Source: Archaeoglobus sp. (lineage in GTDB: Archaea; Halobacteriota; Archaeoglobi; Archaeoglobales; Archaeoglobaceae). Taken from it: DNA of 5,482 nucleotides. The position numbers were made by a program, and so were the translations under genes. The stretch lies in the NCBI GenBank assembly GCA_003978865.1, contig QNXS01000096.1, forward strand, positions 1 through 5,482. Direction: 5' to 3'. The notes under the pieces are model-generated. The model was not told the origin of the DNA. It saw only the letters and a list, made by a program, of their open reading frames with translations, and ran no database searches. This document shows positions 1 through 5,332 of this stretch, in pieces; position 1 is the first letter of the stretch; each line of letters starts with the position of its first letter.

Positions 1-2
1 AA

Positions 3-311
3 TTAGCAACTATTTTGGGGAGGAAAAAGAGCGCAAATTTAGTCAAAAAATTTGTCGACGATCTGATATCTGAAATCGATTTGATTTCAGAGGAGGATCT
101 GTTCGATACAGCGTACGAAATCGCATTCTTAGTGAAAGAAAGGGCAGTGGATATTTACTCCATAACCACTGCAAAAATAACGAACTCGATTCTGATAACG
201 AACGACAAAATAATGGCGAGTAATGCCAAGAAAGCTAATATTGAGGCTTATTACCTGATCGAAGAGTTTGATAAAGCTATAAACAAAATAAAAGAATTAC
301 AACATCCTTAG
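3..311 (+). CDS. PIN-domain (VapC-type) ribonuclease toxin, C-terminal part, 5' end outside window
   Basis: The frame is open from the first complete codon of the window, so the gene begins upstream. A TTG at 15-17 could serve as a start, but the residues before it (LATIL) continue naturally into GRKKS, so I treat this as a partial gene. The visible 102 residues fit the second half of a PIN fold. An acidic helical stretch is followed by the late-PIN signature VDIYSITTAK, whose Asp is probably the third metal ligand. Then comes ILITNDKIM, in which the TND Asp is the usual fourth ligand, and a closing A-rich helix. PIN proteins of about 130-140 residues are Mg-dependent RNases, commonly VapC toxins. 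The N-terminal Asp and any antitoxin gene would lie before base 1. The family call is fairly secure; a toxin-antitoxin role is inferred. It converges with the decayed gene at 277-879 and overlaps its end. Confidence 0.75.
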   Translation, partial: LATILGRKKSANLVKKFVDDLISEIDLISEEDLFDTAYEIAFLVKERAVDIYSITTAKITNSILITNDKIMASNAKKANIEAYYLIEEFDKAINKIKELQHP

Positions 312-879
312 CAAAGACCAGATTTGGTACATTCCGCATAGCACAGTAGGAACGCAGTAATGAAAATTGTAAGAGGTCAAGCTGTTATAGTTAGGTTTAT
401 TTCAGGTTCGAGTAGATGAGTTCGTTTGGCATAAACAGCATCAGCGATTTCATTACATCGGGATTTTGTTGCAATTGAGCTAAGCTAATTCTGGGAATTT
501 TTGCATTCAATGTAGAAAGATAGTGGGATTGTTATGGTTGTTATTGCTGAACCAACGAGGGAGGGAAGGAAACCGTAGCCCGTGAATTCAAAGGTTCTCC
601 TAAAGCTACCTTTACCATCGAAGAAAGGCATCCATGCATTATTACCGCTAAAATCAGCCATACTGCAAAAATACCAAAAGAACCTATTATTCCGATGTAA
701 GCTCCGATAAGGAAGAATTGAGCTTTTTCGGCTGGAAAAGCTTGTGATAACTTGTTAATTAGAATATTGGTATATTGCCAGAAGTAGAACTATTATCAAA
801 GGTTTTCTTATTCTAACTTTCTAACATCCTTCTGCTTTAGCTCTTCAAAAAATGCATTCGGATTTGTTATTAACTTCAT
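277..879 (-). pseudogene. Decayed Yip1-like multi-spanning membrane protein
   Basis: No long frame is open here, but the minus strand gives consecutive membrane-protein fragments that switch frame. ATG at 879 opens MKLITNPNAFFEELKQKDVR, a typical archaeal Yip1 beginning, ending in TAA at 808. Other frames then give IRKPLIIVLLLAIY, then a stretch with FPAEKAQFFLIGAYIGIIGS and IFAVWLILAVIMH. These are followed by FFDGKGSFRRTFEFTGYGFL with PSLVGSAITTITI, then ISLAQLQQNPDVMKSLML with PNELIYSNL. The end gives INLTITA, an in-frame TGA (probably a former Trp), PLTIFITAFLL, and lastly NVPNLVFAKDVVILLFCL to a TAG at 277. At least five frameshifts and one nonsense codon are needed, so no full-length protein can be made. 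About five hydrophobic segments and the FEFTGYGFLPSLVG region fit the Yip1 family. The remnant's end overlaps the PIN gene antisense. Decay is clear; the family name is recalled from general pattern. Confidence 0.7.
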
Positions 880-956
880 ACCTCTCAATCTACATCATTG
901 CTAATAAATCATTTCACATTAATAAAAAAATAACGTAAAGAGAAAAAGTTATTAAG
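880..956. promoter_or_regulatory. AT-rich divergent promoter region between the Yip1-like remnant and the small-peptide gene
   Basis: The 77 bases separate two divergent starts, 879 (-) and 957 (+). For the plus strand, ATTAATAAAAAAATA at 917-931 is a TATA-like box about 26-40 bases before the ATG, implying a short leader. For the minus strand, GATTTATTAG (910-901) lies about 25-30 bases before the ATG at 879. GAGAGGT next to that ATG is a possible but very close ribosome-binding site. Both boxes are read by eye in AT-rich DNA. Confidence 0.4.
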
Positions 957-1211
957 ATGGCTGTTGCTATGTTTGGCAATGGTCGGATTGATGGTGATGC
1001 CCGCTATAAATGCCGGAAATGCTTGGGCTGTGGGCGGATACTATCTAAGCAAGAACGGTATGAGTGCAGAAGGTGGACTTGCGTGGTCCACTGTGATGCA
1101 ATAATTGGAGCTCATTATAGTACAGCAATTCCAGCAGCACTTTTGGCTGTAGGGGCTGTAACACCTGTTGGAGCGGTTGCATTAGGACTTGGTGTTGCTA
1201 TAGGGGTTTAA
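957..1211 (+). pseudogene. Small secreted Gly/Ala-rich hydrophobic peptide, bacteriocin-like, apparently frameshifted twice
   Basis: An 84-codon frame is open from ATG 957 to TAA 1211, but its middle part is an implausible Arg/Cys-rich stretch. In the +1 frame (continuous from about 934, ATG at 979, stop at 1102-1104) the same DNA reads AMVGLMVMPAINAGNAWA followed by VGGYYLSKNGMSAEGGLAW and STVM. That is a classic signal-peptide core with an Ala-x-Ala end and a Gly-rich mature start. The original frame then resumes with AIIGAHYSTAIPAALLAVG and AVTPVGAVALGLGVAIGV. One extra base near 972-976 and one missing base near 1095-1101 rebuild an exported peptide of about 85 residues with a mature part near 60. 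Small size, Gly/Ala content and a hydrophobic glycine-spaced tail resemble bacteriocins; I recognise no exact family. It ends four bases before the next gene's ATG, suggesting one transcript. Alternatives are that the 84-residue product is real, or that the shifts are sequencing errors. Confidence 0.5.
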
Positions 1212-1215
1212 TTTG

Positions 1216-1678
1216 ATGATAAAAATGAGTAGTGTGATGAAATTAAAAGCGTTTCATCTGCTAATATTGTTCGGAAGTATATTATTAATTACCGCCATGC
1301 AACTAAGCCTTGCTACCTTGGCATATAAATTAGTATACTTTTGTATCGGAGGATCTTTCGGGGTTTTAATGGCTTTAGCGATTTTAAGTAGTAAAATTAA
1401 TAGAATTAGAATTCAAAAAATTAGAAAGACCTGAACCTAAAAAGATTCTTAAAGAGTATATAAAAATATTGTTTATCACTGTAATTCTACTTTTACTCGT
1501 TTATGTAGCTCCAATGCAATACCTTTACACATTTAATAACCTTACTTTAATTTTAATTTATGCATCTGGAGGCTTCATACTTGGTGGAGTTACCGGTATA
1601 ATTCTAACAAAGAAAAAGAAATTGAACAATATTGTTAAAAAGAAGCATAATGAAGTATTAAGTCAAAAAGCTGAGTAA
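1216..1678 (+). pseudogene. Four-helix membrane protein with two similar halves, split by a one-base frameshift; possible immunity or export partner
   Basis: The first half reads from ATG 1216 (TTG 1213 and ATG 1225 or 1237 are alternatives) to TGA 1432-1434. It has two hydrophobic helices, around LLILFGSILLITAMQ and LVYFCIGGSFGVLMALAIL. The second frame is open from 1388 to TAA 1676-1678 and carries FITVILLLLVYVAPMQ and LILIYASGGFILGGVTGIIL. It has no good start of its own except TTG 1469, yet its upstream part, KKLERPEPKKILKEYIKI, looks coding. Removing one A from the A6 run at 1415-1420 joins the halves as IQKLERPEPKK, giving one protein of about 153 residues. The halves align: MQ, then 15-16 residues, GG, a Gly-containing helix, then basic residues. 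This indicates an internal duplication. A Lys-rich tail closes the protein. The close link to the secreted peptide suggests immunity or export, which is inference. It could instead be two separate small proteins. Confidence 0.5.
1415..1420 (+). other. A6 run at the frame junction of the split membrane-protein gene
   Basis: Read as six A, the first frame continues ATT CAA AAA ATT AGA and stops 12 bases later. Read as five A, it becomes ATT CAA AAA TTA GAA AGA CCT and joins the downstream frame. A one-base gain by mutation, a sequencing error or transcriptional slippage would each explain this; the sequence alone cannot decide. Confidence 0.5.
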
Positions 1679-2199
1679 AGCTTCTTTTTTCTTAGATATT
1701 CCCCTCTATCAACCAAATTTTCTACTGCAATCTTTTCTCCTTTTTTTTCTATAACTTCCGATGCGTATCTTGCTTTTCCGATTCCCAAGATGTCCCCCCA
1801 TACGTTGCATACAAAAACAGTGTCGTTCTCCATTATATCTCCACTATCTTTTATAATTGAAGAAGAAAATACATCTCTACCATAAAGAAACAATTTTTCT
1901 GCCATTTCGTTAACGTAAACTTTTTTTCTTTCTTTTCGTGCAAGGAAAAAAGAACCTTCAAGGGTAAATCTAAACTTTCTTCCAACTTCTCCAACTTTTA
2001 TTCCCGCAAATACAAGCCTTTCTTTTAGCTTTTCAGGCATCTCATCAACAGCCACTCCAAGCTGCATGCTGAGCATGAAGACTTTACCATTCTCAAGTCT
2101 GAAATCGTAAACCTTCAGCAGACTTTTAAATCCAAAAAATCTTGCAGCATCATAAAATATTTTCTTTTTCTTTTTGCTATCCAACTTTCTTAGATTCAT
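1663..2199 (-). CDS. Nip7-like PUA-domain RNA-binding protein
   Basis: This 178-residue protein has the two-part Nip7 layout. The N-terminal alpha/beta pre-PUA domain covers about residues 1-90. The C-terminal PUA domain covers about 92-172, with NEMAEKLFLYGRDVF (97-111), GDILGIGKA (135-143) and the closing NLVDRGEYLR (161-170). The last two blocks match the archaeal Nip7 pattern, in which a gly-asp-ile-gly turn and a final GE-[FY]-LRR helix are typical. Nip7 proteins bind RNA through the PUA domain and act in large-subunit ribosome assembly; the equivalent archaeal role is known mostly by homology. The ATG at 2199 has no clear ribosome-binding site. A TATA-like ATTTTAAAAG lies about 12-22 bases upstream, so the gene may be read from the upstream gene, 24 bases away, or as a nearly leaderless RNA. 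The final 16 bases overlap the end of the convergent membrane-protein gene. Another PUA family is the main alternative. Confidence 0.75.
   Translation of the reverse strand: MNLRKLDSKKKKKIFYDAARFFGFKSLLKVYDFRLENGKVFMLSMQLGVAVDEMPEKLKERLVFAGIKVGEVGRKFRFTLEGSFFLARKERKKVYVNEMAEKLFLYGRDVFSSSIIKDSGDIMENDTVFVCNVWGDILGIGKARYASEVIEKKGEKIAVENLVDRGEYLRKKKLYSAF
1681..1692 (+). terminator. Oligo-T terminator after the plus-strand cassette
   Basis: CTTCTTTTTTCTT follows directly after the TAA at 1676-1678 and fits the T-rich termination signals of archaeal RNA polymerase, which need no hairpin. A second, longer T run at about 1741-1748 could catch readthrough. Both lie inside the 3' part of the convergent Nip7-like gene, so they also serve as its Lys codons on the other strand. 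Confidence 0.4.
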
Positions 2200-2223
2200 G
2201 CACGTAAACTATCTTTTAAAATT

Positions 2224-2625
2224 TTATATTTTTATATGTCTTAGTTTCTCCCTCATTGCCATGACTACACTTTTCAAGTCGTCTCCTATCCTGAAGTCCT
2301 CGACAGCGTTTATTATCACTTCTTTTCCTTCAAACTCACTTCTGTACTCTAATTCACTGAAAACGACTTCACCATTCTTAGATAACCCGTAGCCTTCCAT
2401 GTGCTCTTCAAGCCCTATAATCCTGTATCTCTTCCTTAAGAAAAACGGTCTATTAGAATTAAAGAATCTCAGTCTTGCCATACTTTCTCCAGCAATCAAA
2501 GAGGTGTTCGAAGATATCGCATTTGCATTTATTCCAATCTCACCTCTGTCAAGTTCCGGAGAACAGCCACCAACTCTACTGACGTACATGTCCGCAACAA
2601 CCTCTACGGGGTAGAGGTACAACAT
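2224..2625 (-). CDS. Unrecognised 133-residue archaeal protein
   Basis: I do not recognise this family. I place the start at ATG 2625 because GGGGGTG sits three bases before it, a good archaeal ribosome-binding site. A TTG at 2649 would add eight residues but would put that site inside the gene. The soluble protein starts MLYLYPVEVVADMYVSRVGG and continues with CSPELDRGEIGINANAIS and NRPFFLRKRYRIIGLEEHME. It ends in a charged helix, RIGDDLKSVVMAMREKLRH. There is no signal peptide or membrane helix, one Cys remains after the chosen start, and alternating hydrophobic residues suggest mostly beta structure followed by a C-terminal helix. It lies 24 bases before the Nip7-like gene, so the two are probably co-transcribed. 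A link to RNA or ribosome work would be guilt by association only. Confidence 0.65.
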   Translation of the reverse strand: MLYLYPVEVVADMYVSRVGGCSPELDRGEIGINANAISSNTSLIAGESMARLRFFNSNRPFFLRKRYRIIGLEEHMEGYGLSKNGEVVFSELEYRSEFEGKEVIINAVEDFRIGDDLKSVVMAMREKLRHIKI

Positions 2626-2676
2626 AGCCACCCCCAAGCAGTTTGACAACTTGGTATGTTTTTGTCGTAGATTTTT

Positions 2677-2692
2677 AGATTTTTATATCTTT
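2677..2692 (-). promoter_or_regulatory. TATA-like promoter for the unrecognised gene and Nip7-like gene
   Basis: Read on the minus strand, AAAAGATATAAAAATC combines a purine-rich BRE-like part with a TATA box, 52-67 bases before the ATG at 2625. This predicts a leader of about 30 bases containing the GGGGGTG site. It suggests the two downstream genes can be transcribed independently of the elp3 transcript. Confidence 0.5.
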
Positions 2693-2714
2693 TGTAACAA
2701 CTTTTTGTAACAAC
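2691..2714. repeat. Tandem 11-base direct repeat TTTGTAACAAC upstream of a TATA box
   Basis: TTTGTAACAAC occurs at 2691-2701 and again at 2704-2714, a 13-base period, directly next to the TATA/BRE on its upstream side and ending two bases from the stop codon of the preceding gene. Each copy contains the near-palindrome GTTGTTAC / GTAACAAC. The position fits an activator site, but it is short and lies in AT-rich DNA. Confidence 0.45.
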
Positions 2715-2716
2715 AC

Positions 2717-3316
2717 TCACATAATGCGACTTGGGCTCAAAAGTAGAACTACAAGCAATGTTACAATTCCAGCAAGTGCAAGCCTTATACCCGATGCAAG
2801 CACATTTTTTTTCGATACTTTACCCATAAATGCTCCTACAACAAATAACTGTATCAATCCGGCTGCAATTGAGAGCGGAAACGCCTCATCAATTGGAAGG
2901 AACACGTAGAACACGAGCGGAATAAGAGAAGCTACTATAGGTGAAAGTGCATGAACCATTGAGCTTACAATTATTGCAAAGTTGTGCGCTCTTTCAACTA
3001 TCCCACCAACACTTTTCAACATAGCTCTATCTCTTTCAAGCTTCATCGCTGCCTGCTCAACTCGTTCAGCTTCATAAGCACCCCAACCACTTGATATGCC
3101 GAGAGCTATTGCTGTTGCAACTCCTGCTGATAATATCACTTCCGGTGTGGCTTTTCCACTCAGATGGGCACCCGTTATGAGTCCCAAGATAGTCAAAGCT
3201 CCATCAAAGTAACCTATTATAAAGTACCTCCTCGCTATAGGAACCAAGTTCGTCATATTGCAGTAGAGCTTGTACGTTTCAATTTTCTCTCCTATGCTTT
3301 TCAACATTAAAACCAT
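2717..3316 (-). CDS. VIT1/CCC1-like integral membrane protein (TIGR00267-type), putative metal transporter
   Basis: The 199-residue protein has about five membrane helices, at roughly residues 31-51, 60-80, 122-140, 145-165 and 172-194. Helix 1 holds FDGALTILGLITG, the DG-x2-T...G pattern of the VIT1/CCC1 family. Helix 2 ends in SSGWGAYEAERVEQAAMKLE, where the family has its small-residue and acidic stretch leading into a cytosolic helix. Glu82, Glu84, Glu87 and Glu94 could act with this helix in binding metal. Relatives move Fe(II) or Mn(II) out of the cytosol, in eukaryotes into vacuoles. This short archaeal subgroup is uncharacterised as far as I know, so substrate and direction are inferred. 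The start is ATG 3316; ATG 3307 is possible, with GGGATGG just upstream. It begins 17 bases after the elp3 stop and is probably in its transcript. Confidence 0.75.
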   Translation of the reverse strand: MVLMLKSIGEKIETYKLYCNMTNLVPIARRYFIIGYFDGALTILGLITGAHLSGKATPEVILSAGVATAIALGISSGWGAYEAERVEQAAMKLERDRAMLKSVGGIVERAHNFAIIVSSMVHALSPIVASLIPLVFYVFLPIDEAFPLSIAAGLIQLFVVGAFMGKVSKKNVLASGIRLALAGIVTLLVVLLLSPSRIM

Positions 3317-3333
3317 CCCTTTTTACATCAGAT

Positions 3334-5067
3334 TTAAAGACTTTTTATCATGTACTCGAACTCTTTTTTGTAACCAAACTTTCTGTAGTATGGTCTTACA
3401 CCAACACCACTTATTACTGCTACTCTATCGTAATGCTCTTTTGCCACTTCTTCAGCATATTCGAGAAGTTTCTCTCCAAAACCTCTATGCTGAACAGCCT
3501 CTCCCTCATAACATCCTATGGGAAGTGCTTTTCCATACACGTGAAGTTCTCTAATCAGAGCGCAATCTTTTAGACAGTCTATAAACGGTTTGTTAGGAAA
3601 TCTCAGCCTTACGAATCCAACAATCGCATCAATGCTCTCCACTTCATAGGATATAAAGTACTCCATTCCTCCTGATGCCACGTACTTTCTTACGACAAGT
3701 TCTGCCTCTCTTAGTATCTCATCAACGTTTACCTTTTTGTTCTCTCTCTCAAGCTCCATGAGCCTGTGACCAACCTCTCTACATCTTATACATCTACAGG
3801 AATATCCAAGTTCTTTCATTCTTTTTCTTACCAGCTGTCTTATGTTTCCCTTATCCAGCCCTACTGCTTTTCCAACCGGGATATCTCTTTGCACCCTCTG
3901 AACCCGCAGGTATTCTGGAATATACTTCTTTGCTCTGGCTATAACATCTACAACCTCTTCTGTTGTGTAAGGCACGTATATACCAGCTTTGTACATCTCG
4001 TATAGTTCTGTTCCCTCAACAACAAGGGTTGGATAGATTTTTAAATAATCTGGCTTGAATCTTTCATCACTAAACAGTATTTTAAACATTTCAACATCTT
4101 TTTCAGGATTTTTAGTCATACCATTTTTACTTTCAAATGGCAATCCCGGCATAACGTGGTAACCGACCTTAAATCCAGAATCCTTTAGAAGTTCCGTAGC
4201 TTTGGCAACGTCTTCGACAGTATGCCCCCTTTTTATTATCTTTAAAACTTCATCGTAAACACTCTGTACACCCAGCTCAACCTTCGTTGCTCCACATCTA
4301 AGCATCTCGACTATATGTTCTTTCATGGCGTAGTCAGGTCTTGTTTCTATTGTCAAGCCAATGCATCTCGCTCTCGCCATTTCATTTCTGAGCTTCTCTC
4401 TCTCAAGAACTTTAATAACTTTAATTGAGTTTCCGTAAAACATGGAAATCGGGAACTCACCTGAATATTCCGGAAAGTCATTAAGTGCCTTGAAGATGTT
4501 TGATATGAAGTAGTACCTGTAATCATTCTTTCTTGCCGGGAAAGTTCCACCCATTACAATTATTTCAATCTTGTCAACGGAGTGACCTATCTCTTCGAGC
4601 TCCTTCACCCTGAAGAAGACCTGAGAATATGGATTATAGTTGTGCTGTTTTCCTCTCTGAGCTGCTGGCTCAAAACCTATATAGGACTGAGGAGTACTGT
4701 ATTCAATACCACCGGGACACATGAGACATTTACCGTGCGGACATTTGGCTGGAGAAGTCATAACGCTGACAACAGCAACTCCCGAAATTGTTCTCACAGG
4801 CTTCAATTTAAGTGCTTCTTTAAGTTTGTTGTAATTATCGTTTCTGCCGTATTCTTTCTCGTAAGCTTTGAGTATATCTGCGTCGCTTGGGATTTCGTTT
4901 AACTTGTATTTTTTGCTAATATCTCTTTTTATTTTGGATATATCATGCTTTGTAATCTTTATTTTTTTGTTTTTGATAGCTTCAAGTACCTTTAAAGCTG
5001 CATCTATGCATGCTTTTTTGTTTTTGTTATCTTGTACAACCATGGTTCTTTCAAGTACTTCACTCAC
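3334..5067 (-). CDS. elp3: Elp3-family tRNA wobble-uridine modification enzyme (radical SAM plus acetyltransferase)
   Basis: The 577-residue length matches full-length Elp3. The N-terminal part (about 1-90) is basic, as in tRNA-binding regions. The radical-SAM domain follows, with CPHGKCLMC at 109-117 supplying Cys109, Cys114 and Cys117 for the 4Fe-4S cluster, then GGTFPAR (173-179), TIETRPDY (239-246) and LGVQSVYDEVL (265-275). CRCIRCREVG (424-433) is the Cys-rich link to the acetyltransferase part. That part has QHRGFG (526-531), the acetyl-CoA loop, and GVGVRPYYRKFGY near the end. Archaeal Elp3 acts without other Elongator subunits to attach a carboxymethyl group from acetyl-CoA to U34 of tRNA. 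All key motifs are present, so it should be active. The start is GTG 5067 with AGGAAAG about nine bases upstream; ATG 5043 is an alternative. It leads the minus-strand gene group. Confidence 0.95.
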   Translation of the reverse strand: MSEVLERTMVVQDNKNKKACIDAALKVLEAIKNKKIKITKHDISKIKRDISKKYKLNEIPSDADILKAYEKEYGRNDNYNKLKEALKLKPVRTISGVAVVSVMTSPAKCPHGKCLMCPGGIEYSTPQSYIGFEPAAQRGKQHNYNPYSQVFFRVKELEEIGHSVDKIEIIVMGGTFPARKNDYRYYFISNIFKALNDFPEYSGEFPISMFYGNSIKVIKVLEREKLRNEMARARCIGLTIETRPDYAMKEHIVEMLRCGATKVELGVQSVYDEVLKIIKRGHTVEDVAKATELLKDSGFKVGYHVMPGLPFESKNGMTKNPEKDVEMFKILFSDERFKPDYLKIYPTLVVEGTELYEMYKAGIYVPYTTEEVVDVIARAKKYIPEYLRVQRVQRDIPVGKAVGLDKGNIRQLVRKRMKELGYSCRCIRCREVGHRLMELERENKKVNVDEILREAELVVRKYVASGGMEYFISYEVESIDAIVGFVRLRFPNKPFIDCLKDCALIRELHVYGKALPIGCYEGEAVQHRGFGEKLLEYAEEVAKEHYDRVAVISGVGVRPYYRKFGYKKEFEYMIKSL

Positions 5068-5112
5068 ATGTTAAATCTTTCCTGAGTTTGGTTTGGTTAA
5101 CGATCAATTTTT

Positions 5113-5125
5113 AAATTTTTATAAT
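5113..5125 (-). promoter_or_regulatory. TATA-like promoter of elp3
   Basis: On the minus strand, ATTATAAAAATTT lies about 46-58 bases before the GTG at 5067, which predicts a leader of roughly 25 bases carrying AGGAAAG (5083-5077). A second TATAAAA-like copy lies about ten bases further upstream, so the exact box is uncertain. The leader contains the short repeat ACCAAACCAAAC. Confidence 0.45.
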
Positions 5126-5251
5126 TTTTTATAATAGTAAATTAAATACTGAATTCACTCCAAGTATCAAGCTTTACAGCGCTTTAATCTGGCTTATTTT
5201 GAATTGTTCTTGTTATTAGGTAAATAAAAGAGCAGATATACTCGATAAAAG

Positions 5252-5269
5252 TCGAAAAGTTAATAAATA
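5252..5269 (+). promoter_or_regulatory. BRE/TATA promoter of the TusA-like gene
   Basis: TCGAAAAG (BRE-like) followed by TTAATAAATA (TATA-like, 5260-5269) predicts transcription from about 5290-5296. The leader would be about 40 bases and contain the strong ribosome-binding site at 5320-5328. A short inverted repeat, CCAAC (5280-5284) with GTTGG (5296-5300), straddles the predicted start. Confidence 0.5.
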
Positions 5270-5319
5270 ATAATGTAGACCAACCCAAGTAGTTTGTTGG
5301 AAGAAACCGAGTAATTATA

Positions 5320-5328
5320 GGAGGTGAT
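5320..5328 (+). promoter_or_regulatory. Full-consensus ribosome-binding site of the TusA-like gene
   Basis: GGAGGTGAT is fully complementary to the archaeal 16S rRNA 3' end and lies four bases before GTG 5333. It decides the start: the overlapping ATG at 5331 gives only Met-Trp-stop, and the in-frame GTG at 5324 lies within the site itself. Confidence 0.85.
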
Positions 5329-5332
5329 TGAT

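Larger units (their letters stand above)
5068..5332. other. Divergent intergenic region between elp3 and the TusA-like gene
   Basis: These 265 bases hold the two promoters and leaders described separately. Between them, about 5140-5235, I see no open frame, RNA gene or strong hairpin. The DNA is AT-rich. A weak direct repeat with a ten-base period, CTCGATAAA at 5241-5249 and GTCGAAAAG at 5251-5259, lies just before the TusA-side TATA box. Confidence 0.6.

Noticed and set aside
360..419. A 19-residue plus-strand frame starting at ATG 360
   Set aside because: It has no ribosome-binding site and lies antisense to a clearly ordered part of the Yip1-like remnant.
1005..1097. A Cys-rich, zinc-ribbon-like stretch (CRKCLGCGRIL and following) in the 84-residue frame
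   Set aside because: It is the shifted reading of Ala/Gly codons whose other frame gives a signal peptide and a coherent mature sequence. The Cys spacing matches no family I know.
4353..4550. A 65-residue minus-strand frame, with several plus-strand frames between 2399 and 5074
   Set aside because: All lie within the confidently identified elp3, VIT1-like or unrecognised genes in other frames and show no family features.
5067..5069. ATG at 5069 (minus strand) as the elp3 start
   Set aside because: It is out of frame and stops at once (ATG TGA); the in-frame start is the overlapping GTG at 5067.
5280..5300. Inverted repeat CCAAC / GTTGG as a terminator or riboswitch stem
   Set aside because: Only five base pairs with an eleven-base loop and no extended pairing; too weak to call as a structured RNA.
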